Below, in pieces: positions 52,994-60,775 of a DNA stretch of 60,775 nt (position 1 is its first letter; every line of letters begins with the position of its first letter). The notes below the pieces were generated by a model. It was not told the origin of the DNA. It ran no database searches and saw only the letters and a list, made by a program, of their open reading frames with translations. The DNA is from a virus, in IMG/VR virus record IMGVR_UViG_3300043446_003656, positions 1 to 60,775 of that record, one strand, 5' to 3'. The position numbers and the translations under genes are program-made.

Positions 52994-54478
52994 ATGGCAA
53001 AACTACAAGGTAGATTCGCTGAGGGAGCAGATTCAAGAATCCCACCATTAGCAGTAACAGGATTAACAGTTACAGATGTAGGAACAAGCAGACCATTTTT
53101 GGCAACTGCAAATACTACTTCTGCTGCATCAGCAGCAAATACGGGGGGAGCTTTTACTGTATCGTGGACAGTTCCTTCTAATTCTACCGCAGCCACACAA
53201 TACTCAATTACAACTAGCCCCAGTACATATACTGCTGTAGTTTCAGCTCCTGCAACCTCATATACTTTTCAAGGACTTGCATCTAACGTTTCATATTCTG
53301 TTACAGTAACTCCACAAAACAATTTTGGAAACAGTTTATCAACAACCTCAAGTTCTGTTTTATCTACAACAGTGCCAGATGTACCAACAGGTGCATCAGC
53401 AACAGCTCAAGTTAACCAAGATACAATTACATTTACTGCTCCATCAAATAATGGTGGTAAAGCATTAACTAATTTTTATGTTTTAGGTAGTGATGGAACT
53501 TCAGGAAATACAAATAGTGGTTCTACTTATACTGTAACAATTGGAGATACAGCAAATACTTCTCAATATTATAATGTTTATGCAGACAATGCAAACGGAA
53601 GATCTCTAGCCTCTGTTGCTACCGCTACGGTTACAACACTTGCTCCAAGCTTCTTTAGCCCACCGTTTTTCCCACCGTTCTTCCCACCAACATTCTTTGC
53701 CCCACCATTCTTCCCACCGTTCTTCCCACCATTCTTCCCACCATTCTTCCCACCAGGGTTCTTCTCCCCACCGTTCTTCCCACCGTTCTTCCCACCATTC
53801 TTCCCACCATTCTTCCCACCAGGGTTCTTCTCCCCACCGTTCTTCCCACCAACATTCTTTGCCCCACCATTCTTCCCACCAACATTCTTTGCCCCACCAT
53901 TCTTCCCACCAGGGTTCTTCTCCCCACCATTCTTCCCGCCAGGGTTCTTTGCCCCACCATTCTTCCCACCAAGATTTTGCATTGATCAAGATACAGTTAT
54001 TGCAATAGTTTCAGAATCTGGAGGATTAGATTGGATTGCTGCAAAAGATATTGAAATAGGAGCAAAAATTTGGTCAGTCACATGGGACGGGCTTGAATCT
54101 GAATATACCTTTGATCCTTATTCATGGAATTCTGAAAAAATAGATAATTTACATATGGTAACATCTGAAATTTCAAACATACTCAAGCATACAAAAGATG
54201 TTACAATGTTAATAAATAATGATCCAGACATGAGATTCTCCCTAGAACAAACTGTTTTAATAAAAAGAGAACAAACATATTTATTTGGAGCAACTGGACA
54301 AATAGAAATAGGAGATATCGTTATTGAACAACAAGTAGATGGATCTTTCAAAGAGATTCAGGTTACAGAAATAAATATAATAGATGAGCAGAGAGAAGTC
54401 TTTGAATTCGATGCTGCCCCTCACGACATATTAATTGCTGGAAATTTGATTGTTCACAACAAGAAAATCTTTGCTTAG
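52994..54478 (+). CDS. FN3 / Pro-Phe-repeat / Hint-domain virion protein
   Basis: It is 494 aa. Two FN3-like domains (AFTVSWTVPSNSTAATQYSI; DTITFTAPSNNGGKALTNFY) are followed by about 110 residues of PPFF repeats (about 220-328, e.g. SPPFFPPFFPPTFFAPPFF). A Hint/intein-like domain runs from C329 (CIDQDTVIAIVSE) to HN488-489 (ILIAGNLIVHN), then KKIFA. The residue after Asn is Lys, not Cys/Ser/Thr, and the usual block-B T-x-x-H is SLEQ. So cleavage rather than splicing, or an inactive domain, is expected. The Pro-rich arm is the best candidate substrate for the adjacent hydroxylases. Confidence 0.82.
   Translation: MAKLQGRFAEGADSRIPPLAVTGLTVTDVGTSRPFLATANTTSAASAANTGGAFTVSWTVPSNSTAATQYSITTSPSTYTAVVSAPATSYTFQGLASNVSYSVTVTPQNNFGNSLSTTSSSVLSTTVPDVPTGASATAQVNQDTITFTAPSNNGGKALTNFYVLGSDGTSGNTNSGSTYTVTIGDTANTSQYYNVYADNANGRSLASVATATVTTLAPSFFSPPFFPPFFPPTFFAPPFFPPFFPPFFPPFFPPGFFSPPFFPPFFPPFFPPFFPPGFFSPPFFPPTFFAPPFFPPTFFAPPFFPPGFFSPPFFPPGFFAPPFFPPRFCIDQDTVIAIVSESGGLDWIAAKDIEIGAKIWSVTWDGLESEYTFDPYSWNSEKIDNLHMVTSEISNILKHTKDVTMLINNDPDMRFSLEQTVLIKREQTYLFGATGQIEIGDIVIEQQVDGSFKEIQVTEINIIDEQREVFEFDAAPHDILIAGNLIVHNKKIFA
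53650..53976 (+). repeat. PPFF-coding repeat array
   Basis: About 327 bp of 12-bp units (CCACCNTTCTTC) coding P-P-F-F with variants TFFA, GFFS and RFC. Sharp strand skew (C/T on plus). It is in frame throughout, so it is coding and not a simple tandem insert. Confidence 0.9.
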
Positions 54479-55185
54479 TGTCTATTTATCATTTACATAT
54501 CCCTAGAACTTCTGGGATATATGTTAAGAATAATGTGTTACCCCATCTAATAACAGGTGGGGTTCCACATTTTGTATCTAACAGGACACATATAGATATT
54601 GATAAAATTTCTAATAGTAAATTTGTGGGCGGTCATTTTGGATTGATGCCGTTGGATTACATGGATAACCCAGAAATTTTTACTGTATTAAGAAACCCTG
54701 TTGATAGGTTTATTAGTTATTTTAAATATACCACTGGACGGATAAGAATGGGTCAAGAAGCAGAAGAAAAAAAATATCAATGGTTGTATGGAGAAGAATC
54801 TAAAATACAATCTAATTCACAATCAAAATTTTTAACTGGTAGAATTAACATAGATAAATTTAACAATGGAATACACTATTTACAAGAAAATGTAAAAAAC
54901 CATTGGTTTTTGGAAGATTATTCATTAAATTTAAATGATGTTTTGACGAACGTAGATAAATTTTACTCCTATAGTCTTGATAATCAAAACATATTTTTGG
55001 AAGATTTAAATAAAGCTTTATATAAAAATTTTGGATTCAATACTTTTAAATATAAAGATAAAGCTAATTGTTCTCCAGAAATAGGGGTTGTATTTTCTAA
55101 AAAAGATATAGATAGAATAATAGAATTAAACGAGCTAGATATGCAGGTATACGAATATGTACAAAAGAGTAAAAAAAGATACTAA
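54478..55185 (+). CDS. Sulfotransferase-like protein
   Basis: Start is GTG 54478 overlapping the previous stop (TAGTG); 235 aa. YHLHIPRTSGIYVKNNVL is the 5'-phosphosulfate loop of PAPS-binding sulfotransferases, and FTVLRNPVDRFISYFKYT the 3'-phosphate motif. The C-terminus is helical. It should transfer a sulfo group to a sugar or tyrosine. It sits between a Pro-rich virion protein and hydroxylases, so hydroxylated or glycosylated residues are candidate acceptors. Confidence 0.8.
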   Translation: MSIYHLHIPRTSGIYVKNNVLPHLITGGVPHFVSNRTHIDIDKISNSKFVGGHFGLMPLDYMDNPEIFTVLRNPVDRFISYFKYTTGRIRMGQEAEEKKYQWLYGEESKIQSNSQSKFLTGRINIDKFNNGIHYLQENVKNHWFLEDYSLNLNDVLTNVDKFYSYSLDNQNIFLEDLNKALYKNFGFNTFKYKDKANCSPEIGVVFSKKDIDRIIELNELDMQVYEYVQKSKKRY

Positions 55186-55747
55186 GTGGACCATACAACA
55201 CCTAGGTAATTTTAACATTCTTAATTTAAAAAAAGAGTTGCAGTCTTATAATGAGGAATGGTTTATTGATACTTCAAGGCAGGAAAAGGGTTATACACAT
55301 AGACAGACGCAGATGTATAGAATATGTGCTACTGATTATGAATGGATTCCAGGGACTCCAATTATAACTGAAAATTTTAATACAATTAAAAATGAATCTG
55401 CAAGAAAAGAATTATTTGACATTTATAAAGAATTAGAATATTATTATTCTGGAAAAGTAATAAGATGTGAATTTATAAAAATGTTTGGAAACTCTGAGAT
55501 TCTAAAACATACTGATGGTGGAGCATTGCTTCATTATTCTAGAAGAGTTCATATCCCATTAGTAACTAATAATTTAGTTACGTTTACAGTTTATAATAAT
55601 ACTATAAACATGGAAGAGTCTGGTTGGTATGAAATCAATAACCAATTACCCCACTCTGTTAGCAATAAAAGCGATCAAGACAGAATACATTTAATTATTG
55701 ATATATTGCCAGATGATATGCTTACTTATAAAATAGGAGAAAATTAA
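55157..55747 (+). CDS. Aspartyl/asparaginyl beta-hydroxylase-like oxygenase
   Basis: It is 196 aa. ILKHTDGGALLHYSRRVHIP gives the first His/Asp region, GWYEINNQLPHSVSNKSDQD the distal His and DRIHLIIDIL the carboxylate-binding Arg, matching the Asp_Arg_Hydrox/cupin family. It hydroxylates Asp/Asn in relatives; target unknown. Overlaps both neighbours (29 bp and TAATG). Confidence 0.78.
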   Translation: MYKRVKKDTKWTIQHLGNFNILNLKKELQSYNEEWFIDTSRQEKGYTHRQTQMYRICATDYEWIPGTPIITENFNTIKNESARKELFDIYKELEYYYSGKVIRCEFIKMFGNSEILKHTDGGALLHYSRRVHIPLVTNNLVTFTVYNNTINMEESGWYEINNQLPHSVSNKSDQDRIHLIIDILPDDMLTYKIGEN

Positions 55748-56406
55748 TGAAAAACTGGGATTCAGAAAGTATGCTTTTCCCAGGCGTATGGGTATACAAA
55801 AATGTTTTTAAAAAAGAATTGGATATCGTAAATAGAGTTGAAAATTTGATTGCTAACAATAAATCAAATTTCTCTTGGGTTGAAGCAACAGTAGGGTATC
55901 ATGAAAAAAAACCAGAGTACAGAGATTGTGTAGATTTTAAAATTGGAGAAATAAAAAATCCAGTTACAGAAGATCAAATAAAATTTAATGAAATTTGGAA
56001 AGATTCATATGAAGCACAAAGATATGCAGTCCAGGATTATTGCAATAGATATAACATAATTATGGATTATTGGGAAGTAATGAATTTTATTAAATATGGT
56101 CCAGGGCAACATTTCCAAGAGCACGGAGATGATGGGTTTTCATATAGTGCCACTGTCTCGTTAGTAGCATACCCAAATTCTGATTATGTTGGTGGTGGTT
56201 TATATTTTCCAAAATTAAATTTAAAAATACAGCCAGAAGCGGGAGATCTATATATATTCCCTTCTACATATTTATTTTCGCACCAAGCTTTGCCTGTAGA
56301 AAATGGTACTAAATATTCAATTGTTACAATGTTAGACTATAACGATCATTCACATTGTGAAGAGTTTTATAAAATGAGACAATCAAAAATTAATAAAAAT
56401 GTATAA
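55747..56406 (+). CDS. 2OG-Fe(II) oxygenase, prolyl-4-hydroxylase type
   Basis: It is 219 aa. Iron ligands in FQEHGDDGFS and LFSHQALPV. The 2OG anchor is Lys in NGTKYSIVTM instead of Arg, as in animal collagen P4H. Core VGGGLYFPKLNLKIQPEAGD. It has the most collagen-P4H-like 2OG site here, together with 58566. Overlaps DUF6065 copy 1. Confidence 0.88.
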   Translation: MKNWDSESMLFPGVWVYKNVFKKELDIVNRVENLIANNKSNFSWVEATVGYHEKKPEYRDCVDFKIGEIKNPVTEDQIKFNEIWKDSYEAQRYAVQDYCNRYNIIMDYWEVMNFIKYGPGQHFQEHGDDGFSYSATVSLVAYPNSDYVGGGLYFPKLNLKIQPEAGDLYIFPSTYLFSHQALPVENGTKYSIVTMLDYNDHSHCEEFYKMRQSKINKNV

Positions 56407-57100
56407 TATAAAAGCTTTTAAAACTCAACCAGAATTAGCTAATTTAGAACCATTGATTGCAAATAGAGATTGGATGGATAACACCTGGGAAGCACATGCT
56501 TACCATTGTTTTCCAGTAAGTCTTGCCAATAAACTTGGTTGGTCAATATCTTATCCAGAAGATATTGTTTTTATTTGGGACGGAATAAATGATTCAGAAC
56601 CAAGTCATGTAAAAATTTTACATGGTGAGAAATATGCATATTCTGGAAGAGCAAATGGGACAATAAGTTTTAAAACTGGAATAAAGTTTGAAACAGAAGA
56701 TAATCTAACAATGATCCATATGCCAGTTCCTAATTATTTTAGGGACGGTTGGACCCCATTTACAACTTTAATAAGTACATCTTGGTATAGTGGAGAATTG
56801 CCATCTGCAGCAATGATTACAAGACCAAATCAGGAAATTACAATTAAAGCAGGCACTCCAGTTGCAGCAATTTTACCTATAAATCTATCAGATTTACAAA
56901 ATTCAGAAATTAATTTTTTAAAATTATCTGAAATGAAAAAATCTAATGTTGACATGAATGAGTATTCAAATGCTATATATGAAGAAAATAGACTCGGAAA
57001 ATGGACAGATTATTATAGAAATGCAACAGACCATAATGGTAATAAAATCGGGGAACATCAGGTAAAGACTATTAAACTTAAGGTTAACGAAAATGTATAA
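56399..57100 (+). CDS. DUF6065 protein (copy 1)
   Basis: It is 233 aa. ANRDWMDNTWEAHAYHCFPV, SLANKLGWSISYPEDIVFIW and PNQEITIKAGTPVAAILP match DUF6065, a cupin-like family often found beside oxygenases and glycan enzymes. Paralogue of the next gene. No enzyme role is established. Confidence 0.78.
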   Translation: MYNIKAFKTQPELANLEPLIANRDWMDNTWEAHAYHCFPVSLANKLGWSISYPEDIVFIWDGINDSEPSHVKILHGEKYAYSGRANGTISFKTGIKFETEDNLTMIHMPVPNYFRDGWTPFTTLISTSWYSGELPSAAMITRPNQEITIKAGTPVAAILPINLSDLQNSEINFLKLSEMKKSNVDMNEYSNAIYEENRLGKWTDYYRNATDHNGNKIGEHQVKTIKLKVNENV

Positions 57101-57800
57101 TTTGAACGCTTATCAAATTAATAAAGAGGCAAAAACAAAGATAGAACCGCTAGAAACAAATAGAGATTGGATGAAAGATAATTTTTATGCATATAATTGT
57201 TTTCCAATAACAATGGTTAACAAATTAGGTTTTGCAGTATCTCTTACTCGTGATGTTTCATTTATGTGGCACGGATACTCTGGAGAAGGTTTGCGACACG
57301 ATATAGAAGTGTTTGAAGGTGAAGATTTATGCTATTTTGAGAGAGGTGGAGGTGTAATTGGATTCCCAACAGATTTTATCATTACATCTGATGAAAACGT
57401 CTCTTTGTTAACAATGCCTGTACCAAATCAATTTACAGACGGGATACAAGCATTTTCTTCTATAATTAGTAGTTCTTTTTATACAGGTGCGTTACATGTA
57501 GTTTGCAAGATTACATCTCCAAATAAAATAATTACAATAAAAGCGGGGACTCCAATTGCTGCGATACTTCCTATAAGTTTAGGGGATATACAGGATTCTA
57601 CTTTAAAAATAAATAATTGGGACAATTCTTTAAATGTTTTGCATGCTGAAAAATATGTGGATAGATTGAAAAAATATGGAGAAGAGAATAATAGACCTGC
57701 TATGTGGTATCAAAAAGCAGTAAACCAAAATGGGGAAAAAATTGGTTCACATGAGGTACAGAGTATAAAATTGCATGTAGAGAATGAAAATGTGGTATGA
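57093..57800 (+). CDS. DUF6065 protein (copy 2)
   Basis: It is 235 aa. ETNRDWMKDNFYAYNCFPIT, TMVNKLGFAVSLTRDVSFMW and PNKIITIKAGTPIAAILPIS. Tandem duplicate of copy 1, with the same 8-bp overlap pattern. Confidence 0.78.
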   Translation: MYNLNAYQINKEAKTKIEPLETNRDWMKDNFYAYNCFPITMVNKLGFAVSLTRDVSFMWHGYSGEGLRHDIEVFEGEDLCYFERGGGVIGFPTDFIITSDENVSLLTMPVPNQFTDGIQAFSSIISSSFYTGALHVVCKITSPNKIITIKAGTPIAAILPISLGDIQDSTLKINNWDNSLNVLHAEKYVDRLKKYGEENNRPAMWYQKAVNQNGEKIGSHEVQSIKLHVENENVV

Positions 57801-57820
57801 TATGGTGATAGGAATATAAA

Positions 57821-58573
57821 ATGGAAATAGTAAATGGAAATGAATGGATTAAAAATGCTCCAAAATCTATAACCCCATCAGGGTTTTTTGGTAGCGGTCC
57901 TGAAAACATCGTAGAGCTTGAAAACTTCTTAACAGAAGAAGAGCAAGCACGATTAATAAATTTTGCATTAAACAATAAAGTTTGGGACAAAACAGAAAGC
58001 CATGTTGATCAAGATGGTCTTGTGCTTTATGACCACAGCATTTGGGAAGATAGAGTTTGTACGGGTAACTCTTTAAAAGAATCTGACCCAACAATATTAG
58101 ACTTGTTATGGGACATGATAGATAGATTAAAAATAGAAGTAGATAAATTTTTTAACGTTGATGTACAAGCAACTGGGCCAGCCATAGTAAGATGGCCTGT
58201 TGGAGCAAGACAGGAGCCACATGCAGATAAAGAATTTTGGGTCGGAGAAGAAACAGGAAGACCAAACGATTTCCCTTGGTACGATATTGCGGGTTTATTT
58301 TATTTTAATGATGATTACGAAGGGGGAGAGTTATATTTTCCTCAACATGGAATAGAATTTAAACCAAAGCCAAGAGCAGCATATTTTTTCCCAGGAGATA
58401 AATATTATGCACACGGAGTAAGACCAGTAAAATCTGGAAATAGATTTACCTCCCCATTTTTTTGGACAATTATGAAACATACGGGAGAAAAACAACCGCC
58501 AGCAGATTATATTGGTGGTTTTGATAATGCAGAATACAAGAAAATATTTGAAAAAGGAGAAAATAATGCATAG
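57821..58573 (+). CDS. 2OG-Fe(II) oxygenase, prolyl-4-hydroxylase type
   Basis: It is 250 aa. NIVELENFLTEEEQARLINF; iron ligands in RQEPHADKEFW and YYAHGVRPV; 2OG Arg in SGNRFTSPFF; core FNDDYEGGELYFPQHGIEFK. GGAATATAAA precedes ATG. Overlaps the next oxygenase start. Confidence 0.9.
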   Translation: MEIVNGNEWIKNAPKSITPSGFFGSGPENIVELENFLTEEEQARLINFALNNKVWDKTESHVDQDGLVLYDHSIWEDRVCTGNSLKESDPTILDLLWDMIDRLKIEVDKFFNVDVQATGPAIVRWPVGARQEPHADKEFWVGEETGRPNDFPWYDIAGLFYFNDDYEGGELYFPQHGIEFKPKPRAAYFFPGDKYYAHGVRPVKSGNRFTSPFFWTIMKHTGEKQPPADYIGGFDNAEYKKIFEKGENNA

Positions 58574-59420
58574 CCTAAATATAAGAGAAGATTTAGACAA
58601 TTTAAGCTGGGAAGAGTTATATCCAGGAATAATTCTATATAAAAATATGTTAAAAGATCCTTTAAAGGCATATGAAGTTATGATGAGATCGGAAGAGAGT
58701 AGTGAAGGCAAATACTTCTTTAAAAAATGGGATCCATGGGCTCATTTTGGAACATATACTCAGGCAAAATCTATTGAAGAGCAAGAAGTTGCAGAAAAAG
58801 GAATAGTCTTTGAAGAAGAAAAAGCATTATTTGAAGAAATTGCAGTAGCATATGACAGAGCTATTTCTCATTATTTTAAACATACAGAAATTTCAATTCC
58901 AGAAAATGCAAGATATAGCGGACAGTCTTGGTGTAAATATTTTAATAAAATTGATAATTTAAATAACAATATGACAATGCAATATCATACAGATTATATT
59001 ATTTCTCAATCTGAAATGCCAGGAGAAAAATTTCATACTACATGTACATTTTATATAAATGATAATTATAATGGCGGTGATGTTGAATTTTATGTCAATG
59101 GAGATATAATGAATTATAAGCCAAGCGCAGGAGATTTAATGATATTCCCGTCACGAGTACCTTATTACCATGGTGTTAAAACTATTCCAGATGGTAATAA
59201 ATTTTTTATCAGAAATTTTATAATGGAAGATTTTAATGGTTCAGAGGAATGGTTAGAAAATCAAAGAAAATTTGGAGCTTATAAATGGGCTCAAAAAGAA
59301 CTAGAGAGAATCAAGCATGATGATCCAAGAAATATGCTTTATTTAAAAGATAACAATATAATTTCTTATGATGATTTAATGCAATTAAATTCTGAAGGAG
59401 ACAATGATGGAACTAACTAA
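58566..59420 (+). CDS. 2OG-Fe(II) oxygenase, prolyl-4-hydroxylase type
   Basis: Start at ATG 58566 with AAGGAG, preferred to ATG 58512 inside the previous gene; 284 aa. Iron ligands in MQYHTDYIIS and YYHGVKTIP; the 2OG anchor is Lys (DGNKFFIRNF) or the nearby Arg. Core INDNYNGGDVEFYVNGDIMN. A C-terminal helical extension (KWAQKELERIKHDDPRNMLY) is added. Confidence 0.87.
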   Translation: MHSLNIREDLDNLSWEELYPGIILYKNMLKDPLKAYEVMMRSEESSEGKYFFKKWDPWAHFGTYTQAKSIEEQEVAEKGIVFEEEKALFEEIAVAYDRAISHYFKHTEISIPENARYSGQSWCKYFNKIDNLNNNMTMQYHTDYIISQSEMPGEKFHTTCTFYINDNYNGGDVEFYVNGDIMNYKPSAGDLMIFPSRVPYYHGVKTIPDGNKFFIRNFIMEDFNGSEEWLENQRKFGAYKWAQKELERIKHDDPRNMLYLKDNNIISYDDLMQLNSEGDNDGTN

Positions 59421-60153
59421 ACTAGATGATGATATTTTTATTTATAGAAAATTTTTAACCGATGAAGAATCTGATGCAATAAAAGCTGTAATCGAAGAGT
59501 ATGCTGAAAAAGACCCAGATTACTGGAAAGTAATTTCTTTTTACGAATCTTATTCTGCTGGGTATCCAGATGCAGGAGATCCACTTTTTGAAAAACACGG
59601 ACTACCCTCAGATTTCCTGGATAAATTATATTGGAGATATGTTGATGCTTGTGCAGATTTAGCTGGTATTGATAGATCAAAAGTTTCAAAAATTAGTTTC
59701 CATATTCAAAGATGGTTGCCAGGAGCTTTTGCACAATTACATTCAGATAATTCAGATGAAAATGGCAAACTTGGCGCATTTACAAGAAGCAGATATGCAG
59801 GCTTTTTATATTTAAATGATGATTTTACTGGGGGGCTTTTAAAGTTTCAAGCTCAATATGGACAAAAAGAATTAACAGTTGTTCCAGAAAAGGGTATGTT
59901 TGCAATATTTCACGGAGGTCATAAAAATATGCATCAGGTCACTCCAATAGAAAGTGGAATAAGATACACCATTGGTTCATTTTTTGATGATCGTGAAGAA
60001 TCAGAATATACTCAAGAGGAAAGAGATGCTTGGGCCACTGAGTTAGCCGAAGTTAGAGCATTACAAAAAGAAGAACAAAAAGTTTGGGCAGAAGTTAAAG
60101 AAGATGGGTATAGATTAACTCCTCAAGGCCAAAAATACAGATTGGATGGATGA
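59404..60153 (+). CDS. 2OG-Fe(II) oxygenase, prolyl-4-hydroxylase type
   Basis: It is 249 aa. KLDDDIFIYRKFLTDEESDA; iron ligands in FAQLHSDNSD and NMHQVTPIE; 2OG Arg in SGIRYTIGSFF; core LNDDFTGGLLKFQAQYGQKE. Charged C-terminal helix. Overlaps the previous gene by 17 bp. Confidence 0.88.
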   Translation: MMELTKLDDDIFIYRKFLTDEESDAIKAVIEEYAEKDPDYWKVISFYESYSAGYPDAGDPLFEKHGLPSDFLDKLYWRYVDACADLAGIDRSKVSKISFHIQRWLPGAFAQLHSDNSDENGKLGAFTRSRYAGFLYLNDDFTGGLLKFQAQYGQKELTVVPEKGMFAIFHGGHKNMHQVTPIESGIRYTIGSFFDDREESEYTQEERDAWATELAEVRALQKEEQKVWAEVKEDGYRLTPQGQKYRLDG

Positions 60154-60154
60154 A

Positions 60155-60775
60155 ATGCAAGAAGCATCATCAATTATGCATAATGGTAAAAAACAATATG
60201 TAATGTTTGATTTATTTGAACAAAATCAAGATATTTGGTATTTAGAAAATGTTTTAAGTAGTCCAGAAAAGCTTGTTGAGTTTATTGAGGATTCAGATAA
60301 AGACGAATTGATCCTAGATATTATTCCAAAATGGGAACTCTGGACAGCAAGTGACGATAACACTGTTGTATATGGAGCTACAAAAACTATATTCAAGGAT
60401 AATAAAAATAAAAAAACAAATTCAGAAAAAACAAATAGAAGAGCTTTGTATATAATAAATAGCTTGCTGATGTCCATAGAAATGTCTTGGGATAAATATG
60501 CAGATGGTCATGGACTAAATAAAGATAATTATATCCTAGATCATAGTATTTTGCCAGTTAAAAAATGGAACGCTGGCATGAATATGGGTCCACATTTTGA
60601 TGGACAAGATGGTCACACAGAATTAGCTTTTTCTATGGTTACATATTTAAATGATGAGTACGAGGGCGGGGAAATAAATTTTCCAAATCATAATGTTATT
60701 ATAAAGCCAAAGCCTGGAAGTTGTATAATATTTCCTTCACAAAATCCATATGTTCATGAAGTAAAAACAATACAT
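60155..60775 (+). CDS. 2OG-Fe(II) oxygenase, prolyl-4-hydroxylase type (3' partial)
   Basis: Start at ATG 60155, one base after the previous stop; 207 codons run to the window edge. QNQDIWYLENVLSSPEKLVE; iron ligands in NMGPHFDGQDG and YVHEVKTIH; core LNDEYEGGEINFPNHNVIIK. The 2OG-binding residue lies beyond the window. The oxygenase cluster therefore continues outside. Confidence 0.87.
   Translation, partial: MQEASSIMHNGKKQYVMFDLFEQNQDIWYLENVLSSPEKLVEFIEDSDKDELILDIIPKWELWTASDDNTVVYGATKTIFKDNKNKKTNSEKTNRRALYIINSLLMSIEMSWDKYADGHGLNKDNYILDHSILPVKKWNAGMNMGPHFDGQDGHTELAFSMVTYLNDEYEGGEINFPNHNVIIKPKPGSCIIFPSQNPYVHEVKTIH

Noticed and set aside
53578-53989. Long minus-strand and alternate-frame ORFs over the PPFF array (Gly-Gly-Lys-Asn and Trp-Glu-Glu repeats)
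   Set aside because: They are shadows of the repetitive coding strand; no starts, ribosome-binding sites or conserved domains.

Overview
The window is part of a double-stranded DNA phage genome, AT-rich and almost entirely coding, with short genes that overlap by ATGA-type junctions. The host looks like an actinobacterium. The window encodes a WhiB-type Fe-S regulator, an Lsr2-like DNA-binding mini-protein, a DUF7455 zinc ribbon, an AhpC/AhpD pair and a proteasome-like Ntn hydrolase. Several genes look leaderless, and ten palindromes fit the CRP/GlxR consensus TGTGANNTANNTCACA. A low-GC (for example freshwater) actinobacterium is my inference. I see no terminase, capsid, portal, DNA polymerase or integrase, so this is only part of the genome.

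Layout. 1-3.7 kb: lysis and secreted proteins (CHAP endolysin end, secreted HNH nuclease, secreted PA14-like coiled-coil protein, two holin-like proteins). 3.7-13 kb: a KSxWDGxFxPN protein, several 2OG-Fe(II) oxygenases, an SDR enzyme, Hsp20, two structured-RNA loci, nine rightward tRNAs (Trp alone, then Asn-Met-Ile-Thr-Arg-Gln-Lys-Leu), a Dps-like ferritin, a secreted subtilase and a Pyr_excise-type glycosylase. 13-21.5 kb: many small genes including WhiB, thioredoxin, proteasome-like hydrolase, GroES, DUF6378, XapX, AhpC, AhpD, CDGSH and DUF1003. 21.5-22.08 kb: a non-coding AT-rich stretch with 10-bp iterons, DnaA boxes and TCGTAAT repeats, a candidate replication origin. 22.08-34.7 kb: a leftward block of about 40 small genes (DUF932 and YubB-like proteins, zinc ribbons, tRNA-Asp) with its own promoters, CRP-like palindromes and repeated RNA pseudoknots. 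34.9-40 kb: two more oxygenases, two SGNH-like proteins, an HNH nuclease and a secreted lytic transglycosylase. 40-43.1 kb: a glycosyltransferase and a class II ribonucleotide reductase. 43.2-54.5 kb: tail-fibre-like genes ending in a protein with FN3 domains, a long Pro-Phe repeat and a Hint (intein-like) domain. 54.5-60.8 kb: a sulfotransferase-like gene, an Asp/Asn-hydroxylase-like gene, five prolyl-4-hydroxylase-type genes and two DUF6065 genes.

How it may work together. The outstanding feature is thirteen 2OG-Fe(II)/cupin-type oxygenase genes in 61 kb. Six of them directly follow a virion-like protein with a Pro-Phe repeat of about 110 residues, and a sulfotransferase-like gene sits between. 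A glycosyltransferase lies further upstream. I infer a post-translational decoration system for proline-rich phage proteins. The redox genes (AhpC, AhpD, thioredoxin, Dps, CDGSH) and proteostasis genes (GroES, Hsp20, Ntn hydrolase, subtilase) suggest an aerobic, stressed host. The leftward block appears to be controlled by a CRP/GlxR-type regulator, and several loci carry structured RNA elements I cannot assign to a known family.
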